From Chryseobacterium viscerum (GTDB lineage: Bacteria; Bacteroidota; Bacteroidia; Flavobacteriales; Weeksellaceae), in NCBI RefSeq assembly GCF_002899945.2, contig NZ_PPEG02000002.1:62001-126000 (forward strand): 64,000 nucleotides of DNA, in the 5' to 3' direction. Under the pieces are notes generated by a model, which was not told where the DNA came from, did no database searches, and saw only the letters and a list, made by a program, of their open reading frames with translations. Position 1 is the first letter of the stretch; each line of letters opens with the position of its first letter. This document shows positions 25,921 to 36,304 of this stretch, one piece after another. The position numbers were made by a program, and so were the translations under genes.

Positions 25921-28773
25921 ATGAATGTGAAATTAAGCGTTTTGACAGTCGGTGTTTTGTTTTTTACAGGACAGACTGTATTAGCTCAGGAAAAGGACTC
26001 TAAGAACAGTAAGGACAAGGAGACAAAACTTGAGGAAGTTGTTGTTTTAGGATATAGCAAGACTGCTACTAAAGCTAAAACAACTTCATCTTCAGTAACA
26101 GTTGGTGCTGAAACCTTAGAAAACAGACCTAATATCTCGGTACTGAACTCTATTCAGGGTACAGCTCCCGGGATTGTAGTGAATTCAGCATCTGGATCTC
26201 CAGGTTCTGGAAAATTCAATATTTTGATCAGAGGTACAAGTTCCCTTAATGGTTCTACAGATCCTTTGTATGTTGTGGATGGGGTAATTACTTCCGGTTC
26301 TCAGTTTAGAAACCTGAACTCTTATGACATTGATACGTTCAGTATCCTGAAAGATGCTCAGGCAACTGCGATCTATGGTAACAGAGCTGCGAACGGGGTT
26401 GTTGTAATTACGACTAAAGGAGGAAAATTTAACTCTGGACTGAAGGTGTCTTATGATGCATTAACTTCTTTCAGTAAATTACCTACTTCTGACTATAACA
26501 TGTCAGATGCTAGACAACTTTTACAGATTCAAAAGACTTTGGGAACTGGTAAAGGGGGTACTTTAACACAAGACGGAATTAACAATTGGGGTACTAATAC
26601 AGACTGGAGTAAGCAATTTACCCATATTGGTATTTCTCAGCAGCACAACCTTTCAATTACAGGGGGTGGAGAAAACATCAATAACTTTTTCTCTTTAGGA
26701 TATCTTGATAGTGAAGGTACTGTAAGATCTACAGACTTTAAGAGATTTACAATGAGAAACAACCTTAATGGTAAGACTAAAGACGGGAAACTGACTTTCG
26801 GTGCTATCATGGGGTTAGGATATTCCAGAAGAAATCAGCTGGATGATGAAACGAATACAGGTATTTCCAACAATACCCTTCAGAATCCTTTATTCGGAGG
26901 TGTCCTTTCATTACCATATATTGCGCCTTCTCCATATGCAAATGGACTGGATTTATATAATGCTATTAAAGGAGATGCAACGAACAACAGACAATGGATT
27001 CTTCAGGATAACATCAATGGAGGAATCAGAAACAGATTTACTGAACTAAGTATCTCTGCCAATGCTAACGTAAACTATAAAATTACAGATTATTTAAGCG
27101 TTGGAAACAGAACAGGTATTGAGTACAAACAATACGAAAGAAATTTTGCAAGATCTCCACTAGGATACCTTGCTATCAGTGTTGCTAAAGGAGATGGATC
27201 TACATATGGAGGATTCGAAGATTTCTCAACAACAAGAGATCTTACTTTCAACAGTATTACAAATATTTCATTCAATAAATCTTTTGGAGATCATACGATT
27301 AGTGCTGCTGCATACTTGGATTATATTAAAGCTCATGTAACTTCAACATCACAAAGACAAAACGGTCTGAACCCATTACAGTGGGAATTTGGTGCAGGAA
27401 CTGGTTATATTCCATTTAACCCAGATACTCCAAACATTTACAGACCTTCTAACAGTGCTACGAAGGTAACTGCTGGTACATTAGCTTATTTTGCAACAGT
27501 AGACTACGATTACAAAGATAAATACGGAGTAAGTGGAGTTGTAAGAAGAGATGGTTCTTACCGTTTCCTTCCAACAAACAGATGGGAGACTTTCTGGTCA
27601 GTAGCGGCAAGATGGAATGTTGATAAAGAAGAATTCATGGCTGATTCCGGATTCAGATTGCTTAAGTTAAGAGCTTCAATCGGTACTACAGGTAACCAAA
27701 ACTTAGGAATTGCTGGTGATAACCAAAACCCATTAGCACTTCTTCCAAATAACTTCCTTAATCTTTATAACGGTGTTTCAGGATACCAGAATTTACTAGG
27801 ATATAACTTTGTAAACTTGTCAAACCCTTCCCTGGAGTGGGAACAGGTAAAACAAAGCAACATCGGATTGGATTTTAATTATAAAGGATTAATCGAAGGT
27901 AGCTTTGATTACTACCAGAAAAGAACAACAAGAATGTTTAATGACCTTCAATTGTCGGCTGTTACAGGTACTTATGCATTCAGAGGGAATGATGGGATTC
28001 TTGATAATAAAGGTATTGAAGGAATGATCAAATACAACGTGATCAGAAATGAAAATACAAGATTCTCGGTGTTCGTTAACGGTTCATACAACTCGAATAA
28101 GATTGTTTCAATGGGAAGTGAAAATCTTTCAGGGGATGTGGTAAATGCTATTGGTGGTCCTGCTGGTCAATATCAGCTATATTCGTATGTAGGTGTAAAT
28201 CGTGATAACGGAAACTTAGAGTTCCTTGATAAAAACGGAAATGTCACTGAAGCTCCAACATCTGCAGACAGAGTATTGACAGGAAAATCAAGATATGCTA
28301 AGTTTACAGGAGGTTTTGGATTCAACGTACAGCACAAAGGTTGGTTCCTTGATACTTTATTCTCTTTCCAACAAGGAGGATGGATCTATGATAACTTACA
28401 ATCATGGATTATGGACCCAAGTGCAGCTGGAACAAGAAACCTTTCTGCTGATTTATTGAACGCCTGGACTCCTGATAACAGAGATACTGATGTTCCTGCA
28501 TTAAAAGCTAGTAACTTAAGCTTAGGTTCTTCAGACAGATTCTTACACAAATCTGATTTTATTAGACTTAAGAATATTTCTATTGGATATAACTTTAGCA
28601 AAAGTCAATTAGGTAAACTGCCGGTAAAAGGAATCAAAGTATTTGTTCAGGCAGAGAACCTTTATACTTGGACAGATTGGAAAGGATTTGATCCGGAGCC
28701 GATTACTTCATATTCACTAAATGTTTATCCTAACCCAAAAACCGTATCTGTAGGTTTAAATGTTGATTTTTAA
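25921..28773 (+). CDS. SusC/RagA-type TonB-linked outer-membrane transporter, short N-terminus
   Basis: Start taken at ATG 25921 (950 residues); a TTG at 25897 is in frame but weaker. The signal peptide ends TVLAQ. Unlike usual SusC proteins, the carboxypeptidase-regulatory-like domain is missing: the mature chain goes from a Lys/Ser-rich stretch straight to the TonB-box-like LEEVVVLGYSK. The plug follows (about 55-170: GTAPGIVVNSASGSPGSG, IRGTSSLNGSTDPLYVVDG, AIYGNRAANGVVVITTKGG). The barrel ends KTVSVGLNVDF. Together with the SusD lipoprotein 12 bp downstream it should import an oligomeric nutrient. No degradative enzyme is next to it, so the ligand is unknown. Confidence 0.9.
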   Translation: MNVKLSVLTVGVLFFTGQTVLAQEKDSKNSKDKETKLEEVVVLGYSKTATKAKTTSSSVTVGAETLENRPNISVLNSIQGTAPGIVVNSASGSPGSGKFNILIRGTSSLNGSTDPLYVVDGVITSGSQFRNLNSYDIDTFSILKDAQATAIYGNRAANGVVVITTKGGKFNSGLKVSYDALTSFSKLPTSDYNMSDARQLLQIQKTLGTGKGGTLTQDGINNWGTNTDWSKQFTHIGISQQHNLSITGGGENINNFFSLGYLDSEGTVRSTDFKRFTMRNNLNGKTKDGKLTFGAIMGLGYSRRNQLDDETNTGISNNTLQNPLFGGVLSLPYIAPSPYANGLDLYNAIKGDATNNRQWILQDNINGGIRNRFTELSISANANVNYKITDYLSVGNRTGIEYKQYERNFARSPLGYLAISVAKGDGSTYGGFEDFSTTRDLTFNSITNISFNKSFGDHTISAAAYLDYIKAHVTSTSQRQNGLNPLQWEFGAGTGYIPFNPDTPNIYRPSNSATKVTAGTLAYFATVDYDYKDKYGVSGVVRRDGSYRFLPTNRWETFWSVAARWNVDKEEFMADSGFRLLKLRASIGTTGNQNLGIAGDNQNPLALLPNNFLNLYNGVSGYQNLLGYNFVNLSNPSLEWEQVKQSNIGLDFNYKGLIEGSFDYYQKRTTRMFNDLQLSAVTGTYAFRGNDGILDNKGIEGMIKYNVIRNENTRFSVFVNGSYNSNKIVSMGSENLSGDVVNAIGGPAGQYQLYSYVGVNRDNGNLEFLDKNGNVTEAPTSADRVLTGKSRYAKFTGGFGFNVQHKGWFLDTLFSFQQGGWIYDNLQSWIMDPSAAGTRNLSADLLNAWTPDNRDTDVPALKASNLSLGSSDRFLHKSDFIRLKNISIGYNFSKSQLGKLPVKGIKVFVQAENLYTWTDWKGFDPEPITSYSLNVYPNPKTVSVGLNVDF

Positions 28774-28785
28774 TAAAGAAGAATT

Positions 28786-30468
28786 ATGAAAAGAATTATA
28801 AATACAATATTAGTTGTAGCAACCCTTTCATCTGCAGTATTTACGCTGAACAGCTGTCAGGATGCACTAGATATAAAGCAGGCAGGACAATTAGAAGGGC
28901 AAGACCTGTATACAAGTGTTGCTAACCTTAATGAAATTTTAAACGGATCTGTATACGCTCAGTTAGATCCAATTGATGAAATCTATTTTACGGCTGTATT
29001 TACAGACGAAGTAAAACCTGGATCTGGTAGTGGAGGACAGGAATATTCTCTACACAGACATTTCCTTGATCCGTCTAGTGCTATTATAGCAGGAGGTACC
29101 GTAGGTACTGTTGGTAGCGATGGAATCTGGTTAAACAATTATAGAGTAATCAACAGAGTTAACAGACTTCTTGAAGGAGCAAAAAATATTACACCTACTA
29201 CTACCGACGAGAAGAATACATACAATGCTATTCTTGCGCAGGCAAGAGCGATCAGAGCATATTGCTATGTACAGCTGGAAGCTTATTTCTCTCCTGATAT
29301 GAAAAATCCTAACGCTTTGGGAGTTATTCTTCTAAAGGATGTTCCTTCTACAGAAGCGCAATTGCCAAGAGCTAAAAATCAGGATGTATATGATTTTATC
29401 AATGCTGATTTAGATTATGCGAGAGGGATCTTAGGAAACTCTACAACTCCGAGAAGATATAAGGTAGATAAGAATTTTGTAAACGCGGTTGCTGCTCGTT
29501 TTAACCTTTACAGAGGTGAAATGGCATTAGCTAAGCAAAATGCAGAATTCGTAATCAACGGTTCTGGTCTTTCTCTTACAGTTGCTTCACCTATTACAGG
29601 TGCCAATGCTGCAGTTCCTGTAACTGAAGCTGATGGTTCTGTGTTCCAATCTGGACCTTTCACTGAAGATCCTACTCCTAAATGGAATATTGCGTTCTAT
29701 GGAGGGACAACTGATGAGAACACTGGAAACGGTATTGCAGGAGGGTCTTTCAATCCATATAGAAGAATGTGGGCTGACACTGATAATGGAGAAGCTATTT
29801 TCTCTCTTAACAGACTTCCATTAGGAGCTGGGGCTGCTATGGGTGGAAAATGGAATACAAACCAGTCTAACCTTAGTGGAGCGCCAATGTGGTTCTGGGG
29901 AAGAAACTTATATAACATATTTAAAAATACTCCTGGAGATATTAGAAAATATGCTTATGTAGATCCTTCATCAAAACCAAACGCTAATTATGCCTCTGCA
30001 ACAGCTGGAAATACGAGAACTGATGGATTGGTTATCGACAAATATCCTGGTAAAACAAGTACAGCTACAAGAAATGACGTAAAAGTTTTCAGATTGTCAG
30101 AAATGTACTTCATTATAGCGGAAGCTGAAGTAGCAGCAGGAAATCTTACTGCAGCTCATGATAGAATTCAGCAAGTGAGAGTGGCGAGAAACTTCCAGGG
30201 AGCAGCAGTGACACCTACTTATGGATCAACACAAGTAGCTTATGCTGATATCTTGAAAGAGCGTAGAGTTGAACTAGCACTTGAAGGACACCGTTTCATT
30301 GACCTTAAGAGACTTGCAGTAGCAGCTAATGCATCTATGGACAGAAATAAGACTGATGATATTATCGATGTGAAAAATCTTCCAAATGGTGATTACAGAT
30401 ATACATTACCTATTCCAATTAAGGAAATCTCTGCGAACCCGAACGTTAAGCAGAATGATAATTATTAA
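28786..30468 (+). CDS. RagB/SusD-type nutrient-binding lipoprotein
   Basis: The 560-residue protein has a lipobox ending LNSC (Cys about residue 24), for surface anchoring next to SusC. The SusD fold is seen in the N-terminal ALDIKQAGQLEG, the TPR-like helix ILAQARAIRAYCYVQLEAYF and KDVPSTEAQLPRA. The C-terminal VFRLSEMYFIIAEAEVAAG and ERRVELALEGHRFIDLKRL, the latter a strong SusD signature, complete it. It forms the lid over the SusC barrel. It is co-transcribed with SusC and followed by a strong terminator. Confidence 0.92.
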   Translation: MKRIINTILVVATLSSAVFTLNSCQDALDIKQAGQLEGQDLYTSVANLNEILNGSVYAQLDPIDEIYFTAVFTDEVKPGSGSGGQEYSLHRHFLDPSSAIIAGGTVGTVGSDGIWLNNYRVINRVNRLLEGAKNITPTTTDEKNTYNAILAQARAIRAYCYVQLEAYFSPDMKNPNALGVILLKDVPSTEAQLPRAKNQDVYDFINADLDYARGILGNSTTPRRYKVDKNFVNAVAARFNLYRGEMALAKQNAEFVINGSGLSLTVASPITGANAAVPVTEADGSVFQSGPFTEDPTPKWNIAFYGGTTDENTGNGIAGGSFNPYRRMWADTDNGEAIFSLNRLPLGAGAAMGGKWNTNQSNLSGAPMWFWGRNLYNIFKNTPGDIRKYAYVDPSSKPNANYASATAGNTRTDGLVIDKYPGKTSTATRNDVKVFRLSEMYFIIAEAEVAAGNLTAAHDRIQQVRVARNFQGAAVTPTYGSTQVAYADILKERRVELALEGHRFIDLKRLAVAANASMDRNKTDDIIDVKNLPNGDYRYTLPIPIKEISANPNVKQNDNY

Positions 30469-30493
30469 GATTTAATTTTAATATATTTATTAA

Positions 30494-30523
30494 GAAGAGC
30501 CCCATTTATGGGGCTCTTTTTTT
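30494..30523 (+). terminator. Strong terminator after SusD
   Basis: AAGAGCCCC / GGGGCTCTT perfect 9-bp stem, 6-nt loop, seven T. Confidence 0.92.
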
Positions 30524-30551
30524 ATAGCTTATCTTGAGTCTGTCAATAAAA

Positions 30552-31475
30552 TTACCTCACAAGCATCCTGTCCTGATAACTTTTCGGAGTTACTCCTTCC
30601 AATTGCTTAAATACCCTTGTGAAATAGTTCGTATCTGAAAATCCGGTCTGAAAAGCGGTTTCCTTGATGCTGGTCTGGCTGGCAAGCAATTCTTTTGCAC
30701 GGCTTATTCTTTCCTGCAAAATGAAATCATTGGGGGAAGTTCCCAGTTCATCTTTAAACATTTTAAAGAAATTCGACTTACTTACATAAGCCAGCTTGGC
30801 AATACTGTCAATAGACAATTTCTGATGTAGATTCCTTTTGATATAATCTACCACAAAACCTATCCTGGATTTATTCTTAACAATATTCTTTTCCACCATA
30901 CTCCTTGCCTGGGTCTGCATCAATCTTATGAGGAGCTCCTTGAGTGCAAAATCTGCCATGATATCCTTTTGTGAATTATCATCCATGGCAATTCTCATAA
31001 TATTGTTAGTAGCAGAGGCAAGCGCTTTATTATTAAACAGAAAATATTCATCCAGCTGAATATTCCATTGCGAAGTTTCGTCCACTTTCGGAAGGTGGTA
31101 ATTGAGGTAGTTGAGAGAATCCTCAATAAAATCCGGATTAAGGCTTAATGAAATACACTGTGTAGGAGTTTCATCTGCCTCAGGAAAATCAATAACCATG
31201 GTTTCTCCCGGAGCTACCAGAATACTTTCCCCCGGATAATAATCAAAATAGCTCGTCTTCTTATCCAGTTTCATATGTTTCTTGCCCCTCAGCATGGCTG
31301 TAAATGCAATGTTTTCAAAATGAAGTTTTACATCAAAAGCAGCCTTATGGGTCTCATAAATACTGAACTCACAATTGTTTAGATTGAATTTCGTCTGGTT
31401 TTCAACAAGACTCAATAGTTGGCTTTCCTTACGTAATTCAGGAGTATTTAATAAAATCTTACTATTGTTATTCAT
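30552..31475 (-). CDS. AraC family transcriptional regulator
   Basis: The 307-residue protein has an N-terminal sensor region with a cupin look (FAAFDVKLHFENIAF-like stretch, then YPGESILVAPGETMVIDFP). Its C-terminal two-HTH domain (about 205-305) shows LHQKLSIDSIAKLAYVSKSN and TAFQTGFSDTNYFTRVFKQL. It is divergent from the aldehyde dehydrogenase gene with 182 bp between starts, the usual arrangement of an AraC-type activator of alcohol/aldehyde oxidation genes. It is tail-to-tail with the SusCD operon and unlikely to serve that. Confidence 0.9.
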   Translation of the reverse strand: MNNNSKILLNTPELRKESQLLSLVENQTKFNLNNCEFSIYETHKAAFDVKLHFENIAFTAMLRGKKHMKLDKKTSYFDYYPGESILVAPGETMVIDFPEADETPTQCISLSLNPDFIEDSLNYLNYHLPKVDETSQWNIQLDEYFLFNNKALASATNNIMRIAMDDNSQKDIMADFALKELLIRLMQTQARSMVEKNIVKNKSRIGFVVDYIKRNLHQKLSIDSIAKLAYVSKSNFFKMFKDELGTSPNDFILQERISRAKELLASQTSIKETAFQTGFSDTNYFTRVFKQLEGVTPKSYQDRMLVR

Positions 31476-31657
31476 TTCTAAATTTTTTTGAAAAGGGAGT
31501 AACTCAAATATAGAAAATTTGAGAGTACGTTGCTGTTAATAAAATACTAAAATTGAACCCCTTGCACTATTTTACACTTTTTTTATAGGATTGTGCTATA
31601 CTCTTTTGGGCTTCTCAGTGTAATTTGGCAGTATCGAAAAATAAAAACAAGACTAAT

Positions 31658-33187
31658 ATGAGCACTATTACAGAACCAAGATCAACGACACTTTTACAGC
31701 GTCCAGAGTTCAAAAGCAGATATGATAACTATATTGATGGAAAGTTCACGCCACCCGTTAAAGGACAATATTTTGATGTCGTCTCTCCGGTGGATGGAAA
31801 AAACTTTACCCAGGTTGCCCATTCTTCCAAAGAAGATTTGGAACTGGCTGTAGATGCTGCAGAAAAAGCATTTCGTACCTGGAAAAACACTTCGTCTACA
31901 GAAAGAAGTATTATCCTGAACAAAATTGCAGACAGGATAGAACAGAACTTAGAATATCTGGCTATAGTAGAAACAATAGATAATGGTAAAGCGGTAAGAG
32001 AAACGCTTGCAGCAGACTTACCACTGGCCATTGATCATTTCAGATATTTTGCTTCCGTAATCCGTGCTGACGAAGGATCGCACAATGAGCTGGATAAAGA
32101 TACCGTATCCCTGATTGTTCACGAACCTCTTGGCGTGATCGCGCAGATCATCCCCTGGAATTTCCCGATACTAATGGCTGTTTGGAAACTGGCTCCGGCA
32201 TTGGCAGCAGGAAACTGCGTGGTGTTGAAACCAGCAGAAAGCACCCCTGTTTCCATCATGGTTTTGATGGAGCTTATTGGAGACCTTTTACCTGCGGGCG
32301 TTATCAATATTGTTAACGGATTTGGAGCTGAGCTTGGAAGAGCATTAGTGACCAATCCCAAAGTAGCCAAAGCAGCCTTTACAGGTTCTACAGCTACAGG
32401 GCGTCTGGTGATGCAGTATGCAACAGAAAATATCATTCCTGTAACCCTGGAATTGGGAGGAAAGTCACCTAACGTTTTCTTCAGCTCTGTGATGGATGCT
32501 GATGATGAATTTTTAGATAAAGCAATAGAAGGAGCTGTTCTTTTTGCCCTTAACCAGGGAGAGATCTGTACATGCCCTTCAAGATTGCTGGTTCAGGAAG
32601 ATATCGCAGATGCCTTTATTGAAAGGGTGATCGAAAGAGTAAAAGCCATCAAAGTAGGAAACCCACTGGATAAAACCGTCATGATGGGAGCACAGGCTTC
32701 ACAGATTCAGAAAGATAAAATCCTTTCCTATATCCAATTAGGAGTAGAAGAAGGAGCCGAAGTATTGGTAGGAGGAGCGGTAAACCATTTGGGTGAAGAC
32801 CTGGAAGACGGATACTATATTCAGCCTACTATTTTCAAAGGAAACAACAGAATGAGAATTTTCCAGGAAGAAATTTTCGGTCCTGTGCTGGCGTTCACAA
32901 CCTTCAAAGATGAAGAAGAAGCCGTGAAAATTGCCAATGATACCATTTACGGACTTGGAGCTGGAGTATGGACAAGAGATGCCCACCAGCTGTATAATGT
33001 TCCACGCCAGATTGAAGCAGGAAGAGTATGGGTGAACCAATATCACTCTTATCCTGCAGGAGCTCCTTTCGGAGGCTACAAACAATCAGGAATAGGAAGA
33101 GAAAATCATAAAATGATGCTCGACCATTACCGTCAAACCAAAAACATGCTGATTTCTTATAACAAGAATAAGTTAGGTTTCTTTTAA
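31658..33187 (+). CDS. NAD-dependent aldehyde dehydrogenase
   Basis: Start at ATG 31658 (509 residues); the in-frame TTG at 31625 would add an unlike extension. Catalytic and binding features: [20 protein letters not shown] (cofactor region), [17 protein letters not shown] (Rossmann), Glu265 in TLELGGKSP, Cys304 in [11 protein letters not shown], and [10 protein letters not shown]. Oxidises an aldehyde, such as acetaldehyde, to the acid. The [10 protein letters not shown] form is that of acetaldehyde/chloroacetaldehyde-type enzymes that often go with DUF779, which is in this cluster. Divergent AraC gene as likely activator. Confidence 0.93.
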   Translation: MSTITEPRSTTLLQRPEFKSRYDNYIDGKFTPPVKGQYFDVVSPVDGKNFTQVAHSSKEDLELAVDAAEKAFRTWKNTSSTERSIILNKIADRIEQNLEYLAIVETIDNGKAVRETLAADLPLAIDHFRYFASVIRADEGSHNELDKDTVSLIVHEPLGVIAQIIPWNFPILMAVWKLAPALAAGNCVVLKPAESTPVSIMVLMELIGDLLPAGVINIVNGFGAELGRALVTNPKVAKAAFTGSTATGRLVMQYATENIIPVTLELGGKSPNVFFSSVMDADDEFLDKAIEGAVLFALNQGEICTCPSRLLVQEDIADAFIERVIERVKAIKVGNPLDKTVMMGAQASQIQKDKILSYIQLGVEEGAEVLVGGAVNHLGEDLEDGYYIQPTIFKGNNRMRIFQEEIFGPVLAFTTFKDEEEAVKIANDTIYGLGAGVWTRDAHQLYNVPRQIEAGRVWVNQYHSYPAGAPFGGYKQSGIGRENHKMMLDHYRQTKNMLISYNKNKLGFF

Positions 33188-33195
33188 TATTATTT

Positions 33196-33330
33196 AGGAC
33201 GTGCCCGATTGCCTTGGCTTTTCCCAGGGCAAAACGGTCGGGCTATGCAGGGCTGCACTTCGTTTCGGTGCTCCATTTCATTCCGCACCGGCTCGTTCCT
33301 CGCCGCCCTTACTATCCCTCACGCAGGGAA
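33196..33330. repeat. GC-rich hairpin element between aldehyde and alcohol dehydrogenase genes
   Basis: It stands out from its AT-rich surroundings. A nested hairpin spans 33203-33243: GCCCGA pairs with TCGGGC, and inside it TTGCCTTGG pairs with CCCAGGGCAA. Another is CGGTGC / GCACCG around 33267-33292. The far end reads CTATCCCTCACGCAGGG. The layout (TCGGGC near one end, ATCCCTCACGC near the other) looks like a recurrent intergenic element of Flavobacteriia, from memory. No second copy is seen in this window. Confidence 0.55.
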
Positions 33331-33465
33331 AAATATGTCTTTTGATATAAATATTCTATATAATTATTGACTTTATAAAGGCAATCCCAACCATTTACAG
33401 TTGACCTGTTCAGACATCGTGATAAAATCTAATAACCCTCAATAACTCAATCTAAAAAATAAAAT

Positions 33466-34500
33466 ATGATTCCAAAAACTATGAAAGCGGCAGTAGTCCA
33501 AGGCTACGGCCAGCCTCTGAAAATAGAAGAAGTACCCGTAAGAGCCCCCGGAAGATATGAAGTCCTTGTCAAAGTGATAGCATGTGGAGTTTGCCACACA
33601 GATTTACATGCTATAGATGGCGACTGGCCTGCAAAACCAAAGATGCCTCTCATCCCTGGACATGAAGGAGTTGGGATTGTGGTAGCCTGTGGACCGGAAG
33701 CTTTTGTAAAAGAAGGAGATGCAGTAGGAGTTCCATGGTTGTACAGTGCCTGCGGATGCTGTGATTACTGTATCACAGGGTGGGAAACCCTTTGTGAAGC
33801 ACAGAAAAACGGAGGGTATAGTGTAGATGGAGGATTTGCAGAATATGTGATTGCAGACTCAAGATATGTAGGACATTTAAAATCAAATGTAAACTTCCTG
33901 GAAATTGCTCCTATATTATGTGCCGGAGTAACTGTTTATAAAGGATTGAAAGAAACAGAAACAAAACCTGGAGAATGGGTTGCTATCTCAGGAATTGGTG
34001 GACTGGGACACGTCGCAGTTCAATATGCAAAAGCAATGGGAATGCATGTGGCAGCTATTGATGTGGCAGATGATAAGCTTGAATTGGCGAAAAAATTGGG
34101 AGCAGACCTTGTAGTCAATGCAAAAGATACGGATCCCGGAGAATATCTGCATAAAGAAGTTGGCGGAATGCACGGTGCATTGATTACAGCAGTTTCACCC
34201 ATCGCATTCAAACAGGGAATAGATGTTTTGAGAAGAAAAGGAACCATTGCACTCAACGGACTCCCTCCCGGATCTTTTGAACTCCCTATTTTTGAAACGG
34301 TTTTAAAAAGAATCACTGTAAGAGGTTCTATTGTAGGAACCCGAAAAGACTTGCAGGAAGCATTGGATTTTGCTAATGAAGGTTTGGTGAAAGCCACCGT
34401 AACTTCTGCAAAGCTGGAAGATATTAATGACGTCTTTGATAAAATGAAAAAAGGACAAATTGACGGCAGAATCGTTTTGGATATTGCCGGATCAAATTAA
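33466..34500 (+). CDS. adhP: Zinc-dependent alcohol dehydrogenase (AdhP type)
   Basis: The 344-residue medium-chain dehydrogenase has catalytic zinc ligands Cys in [19 protein letters not shown] and the His of IPGHEGVG. The structural zinc lobe has four Cys ([15 protein letters not shown]). The cofactor loop is [19 protein letters not shown], with Asp ending the second strand (AIDVADDK), pointing to NAD. Converts primary alcohols such as ethanol to aldehydes, feeding the aldehyde dehydrogenase upstream. Separated from it by the GC-rich element (278 bp), so it may have its own promoter. Confidence 0.92.
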   Translation: MIPKTMKAAVVQGYGQPLKIEEVPVRAPGRYEVLVKVIACGVCHTDLHAIDGDWPAKPKMPLIPGHEGVGIVVACGPEAFVKEGDAVGVPWLYSACGCCDYCITGWETLCEAQKNGGYSVDGGFAEYVIADSRYVGHLKSNVNFLEIAPILCAGVTVYKGLKETETKPGEWVAISGIGGLGHVAVQYAKAMGMHVAAIDVADDKLELAKKLGADLVVNAKDTDPGEYLHKEVGGMHGALITAVSPIAFKQGIDVLRRKGTIALNGLPPGSFELPIFETVLKRITVRGSIVGTRKDLQEALDFANEGLVKATVTSAKLEDINDVFDKMKKGQIDGRIVLDIAGSN

Positions 34501-34588
34501 TTGATGATGTGTTGCTGATCCCGGTTAGAATATATTGTACCGGGATCTTTTTATAATGATAAGGTTTGTATAAGCTCAAACAAAAACA

Positions 34589-34972
34589 ATGGAAGCAAAA
34601 ATAGCAAGACTCTCTGCAACAGAACAGGCTCTTGAAGTTGTTCGAAAGCTTGAAGACCAATATGGACCTCTGATGTTTTATCAGGCAGGAGGATGCTGTG
34701 AAGGAACGCAGCCACAGTGTTTTGAAAAAGGAGGATTTTTTCCCAGAATGAATGATGCCATGATCGGAACAATCAATGGATATGAGTTCTGGATAGACCG
34801 CGATCTTTTTGAATACTGGAAATACTCACATTTCACATTGGATGTTACAGATGGTTTTGGTCCCGGAGGCTTCTCTTTGGAAACCCCTTTAGGCAAAACC
34901 TTTAAAGTTCACTACAGACTTTTCACACCCGATGAATATGAAAACCTGGAACCGGTGAAACGAAGCGAGTAA
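34589..34972 (+). CDS. DUF779 protein linked to aldehyde dehydrogenase
   Basis: The 127-residue protein has the DUF779 signature YQAGGCCEGTQPQCF (three Cys), then an FWIDRDLFEYWKYSHFTLDV segment and FGPGGFSLETPLGKTF. The family recurs beside acetaldehyde dehydrogenase genes; its function is unproven. The Cys cluster may bind metal or react with aldehyde (inference). Its place at the end of the AraC/ALDH/ADH set supports a role in that pathway. Confidence 0.85.
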   Translation: MEAKIARLSATEQALEVVRKLEDQYGPLMFYQAGGCCEGTQPQCFEKGGFFPRMNDAMIGTINGYEFWIDRDLFEYWKYSHFTLDVTDGFGPGGFSLETPLGKTFKVHYRLFTPDEYENLEPVKRSE

Positions 34973-35011
34973 TATTGAGTTTAATTTTGTAAAGAATTTA
35001 TTTAAAACTGG

Positions 35012-36211
35012 TCAGACCTTCACAAACCGGTTGACAAACATGGCTGCGACGATATCTCCTACGGCATTCAGAACTGTAGCCAAAGGATCTACCAGAGTAC
35101 CGATGATCATGACAGCCGGAATAGCTTCCTGAGGTAATTTGTATACCGAGATCATCAGCATTTCCCCAATATATCCACCATTAGGAATACCGCCAGCCAC
35201 AATGCTGACGAAAACAGTAATCCCCAAAGCTAATAGCAGGTTGGCAGGATCAAAGAAATCCTTTCCAATGATTAAAAATGCTACATAGATCTTAATGATA
35301 GAAGACATGGAAGATCCATTTTTATGAAGCGTAGTCCCAATAGGAATCACCAGATTAGCAATAGAATTTGGAATTCCGATTTTAGAGGCTGCCTGTAAAT
35401 TGGCTGGCATAGTCGCAAAACTGCTGCAGGTACTGATTGCTGTTAAACTAGGATAGATAGCGTTGGTCCAGAAGCTTTTCACTCCTTTCCTTCCATTTGC
35501 CATAAAAGCATAAATGGAAAAGAAGACCAAAAAGTAAATAATTCCTGCGATATAATAAAGCCCCAAAGGTTTAGCATAAAATCCGAAAAGCTGTGGTCCT
35601 AAAGTGGCTACCTGATACGCAAAATAAGCTCCCAGACCAATTGGAGCGAGTTTCATAACCAGCAAAAGAAGCTCTTTCATGACTTCATAACCCGAAGCAA
35701 TAAAAGCCCTGAAAGGCTGTCCTTGTTCTCCTGTTTTTCTGGCAGCAAATCCTGTCATAAATGCAAATACTAAAAGTGCCAGCATATTTCGTCTCGAAAA
35801 AAGCTCTGTGAATTCTCCTACCGTAAAGAAGCTTACAATTCTGTTGCCCCAAGTATCATCATTAGCTGCTTCTGTAATCATATCAGAACTTCCTGAAACT
35901 CCAGAAACCGGAAACAGGTATACAGCACAGATCGTAAAAACAGCTGCGGTAAGAATAAAGAATAAAAAAGTAAGAGCCATCACAAAGATGATCTTCCCAA
36001 ATTTAGACTGCTGCTCTAAAGAGGCAATAGAGTTGGATACTGCAAAAAATACCAAAGGAACCACACTTACAAAAAGAAGATTAAGAAAAATATCTCCCAG
36101 AGGCTTAATGTACTCCACAAAACCTGGAGCAACGATTCCTATGATGCTTCCGATTGTTATTCCCAAAAGTAAAAATATGATCCCGGAGTAGTTTTTTAAT
36201 ACCTCTTTCAT
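35012..36211 (-). CDS. Dicarboxylate/amino acid:cation symporter (DAACS family)
   Basis: The 399-residue inner-membrane protein has about eight helices and two re-entrant loops. Signatures: FLNLLFVSVVPLVFFAVSNS (HP1-side), the Ser-rich loop SLTAISTCSSFATMPANL, PIGTTLHKNGSSMSSI with the NG/S substrate region, and VAGGIPNGGYIGEM with the later DPLATVLNAVGD acidic site. Moves glutamate, aspartate or C4-dicarboxylates with Na+ or H+. Some substrate-site residues differ from GltP/DctA (HKNG for NMDG), so the substrate is uncertain. Monocistronic, convergent with the DUF779 gene. Confidence 0.85.
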   Translation of the reverse strand: MKEVLKNYSGIIFLLLGITIGSIIGIVAPGFVEYIKPLGDIFLNLLFVSVVPLVFFAVSNSIASLEQQSKFGKIIFVMALTFLFFILTAAVFTICAVYLFPVSGVSGSSDMITEAANDDTWGNRIVSFFTVGEFTELFSRRNMLALLVFAFMTGFAARKTGEQGQPFRAFIASGYEVMKELLLLVMKLAPIGLGAYFAYQVATLGPQLFGFYAKPLGLYYIAGIIYFLVFFSIYAFMANGRKGVKSFWTNAIYPSLTAISTCSSFATMPANLQAASKIGIPNSIANLVIPIGTTLHKNGSSMSSIIKIYVAFLIIGKDFFDPANLLLALGITVFVSIVAGGIPNGGYIGEMLMISVYKLPQEAIPAVMIIGTLVDPLATVLNAVGDIVAAMFVNRFVKV

Positions 36212-36280
36212 GTAGCGCTTTTTATCAAAGATAAGTTTATTTTTAACACTCTGTTATACAATTTTCAGACCTAAATTTCA

Positions 36281-36288
36281 TAAATTTG
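36281..36288 (+). promoter_or_regulatory. Candidate -7 promoter box TAAATTTG
   Basis: TAnnTTTG match 16 bp before the cbpA-like ATG. Confidence 0.45.
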
Positions 36289-36304
36289 AGTAAACCTCAT
36301 TTCT

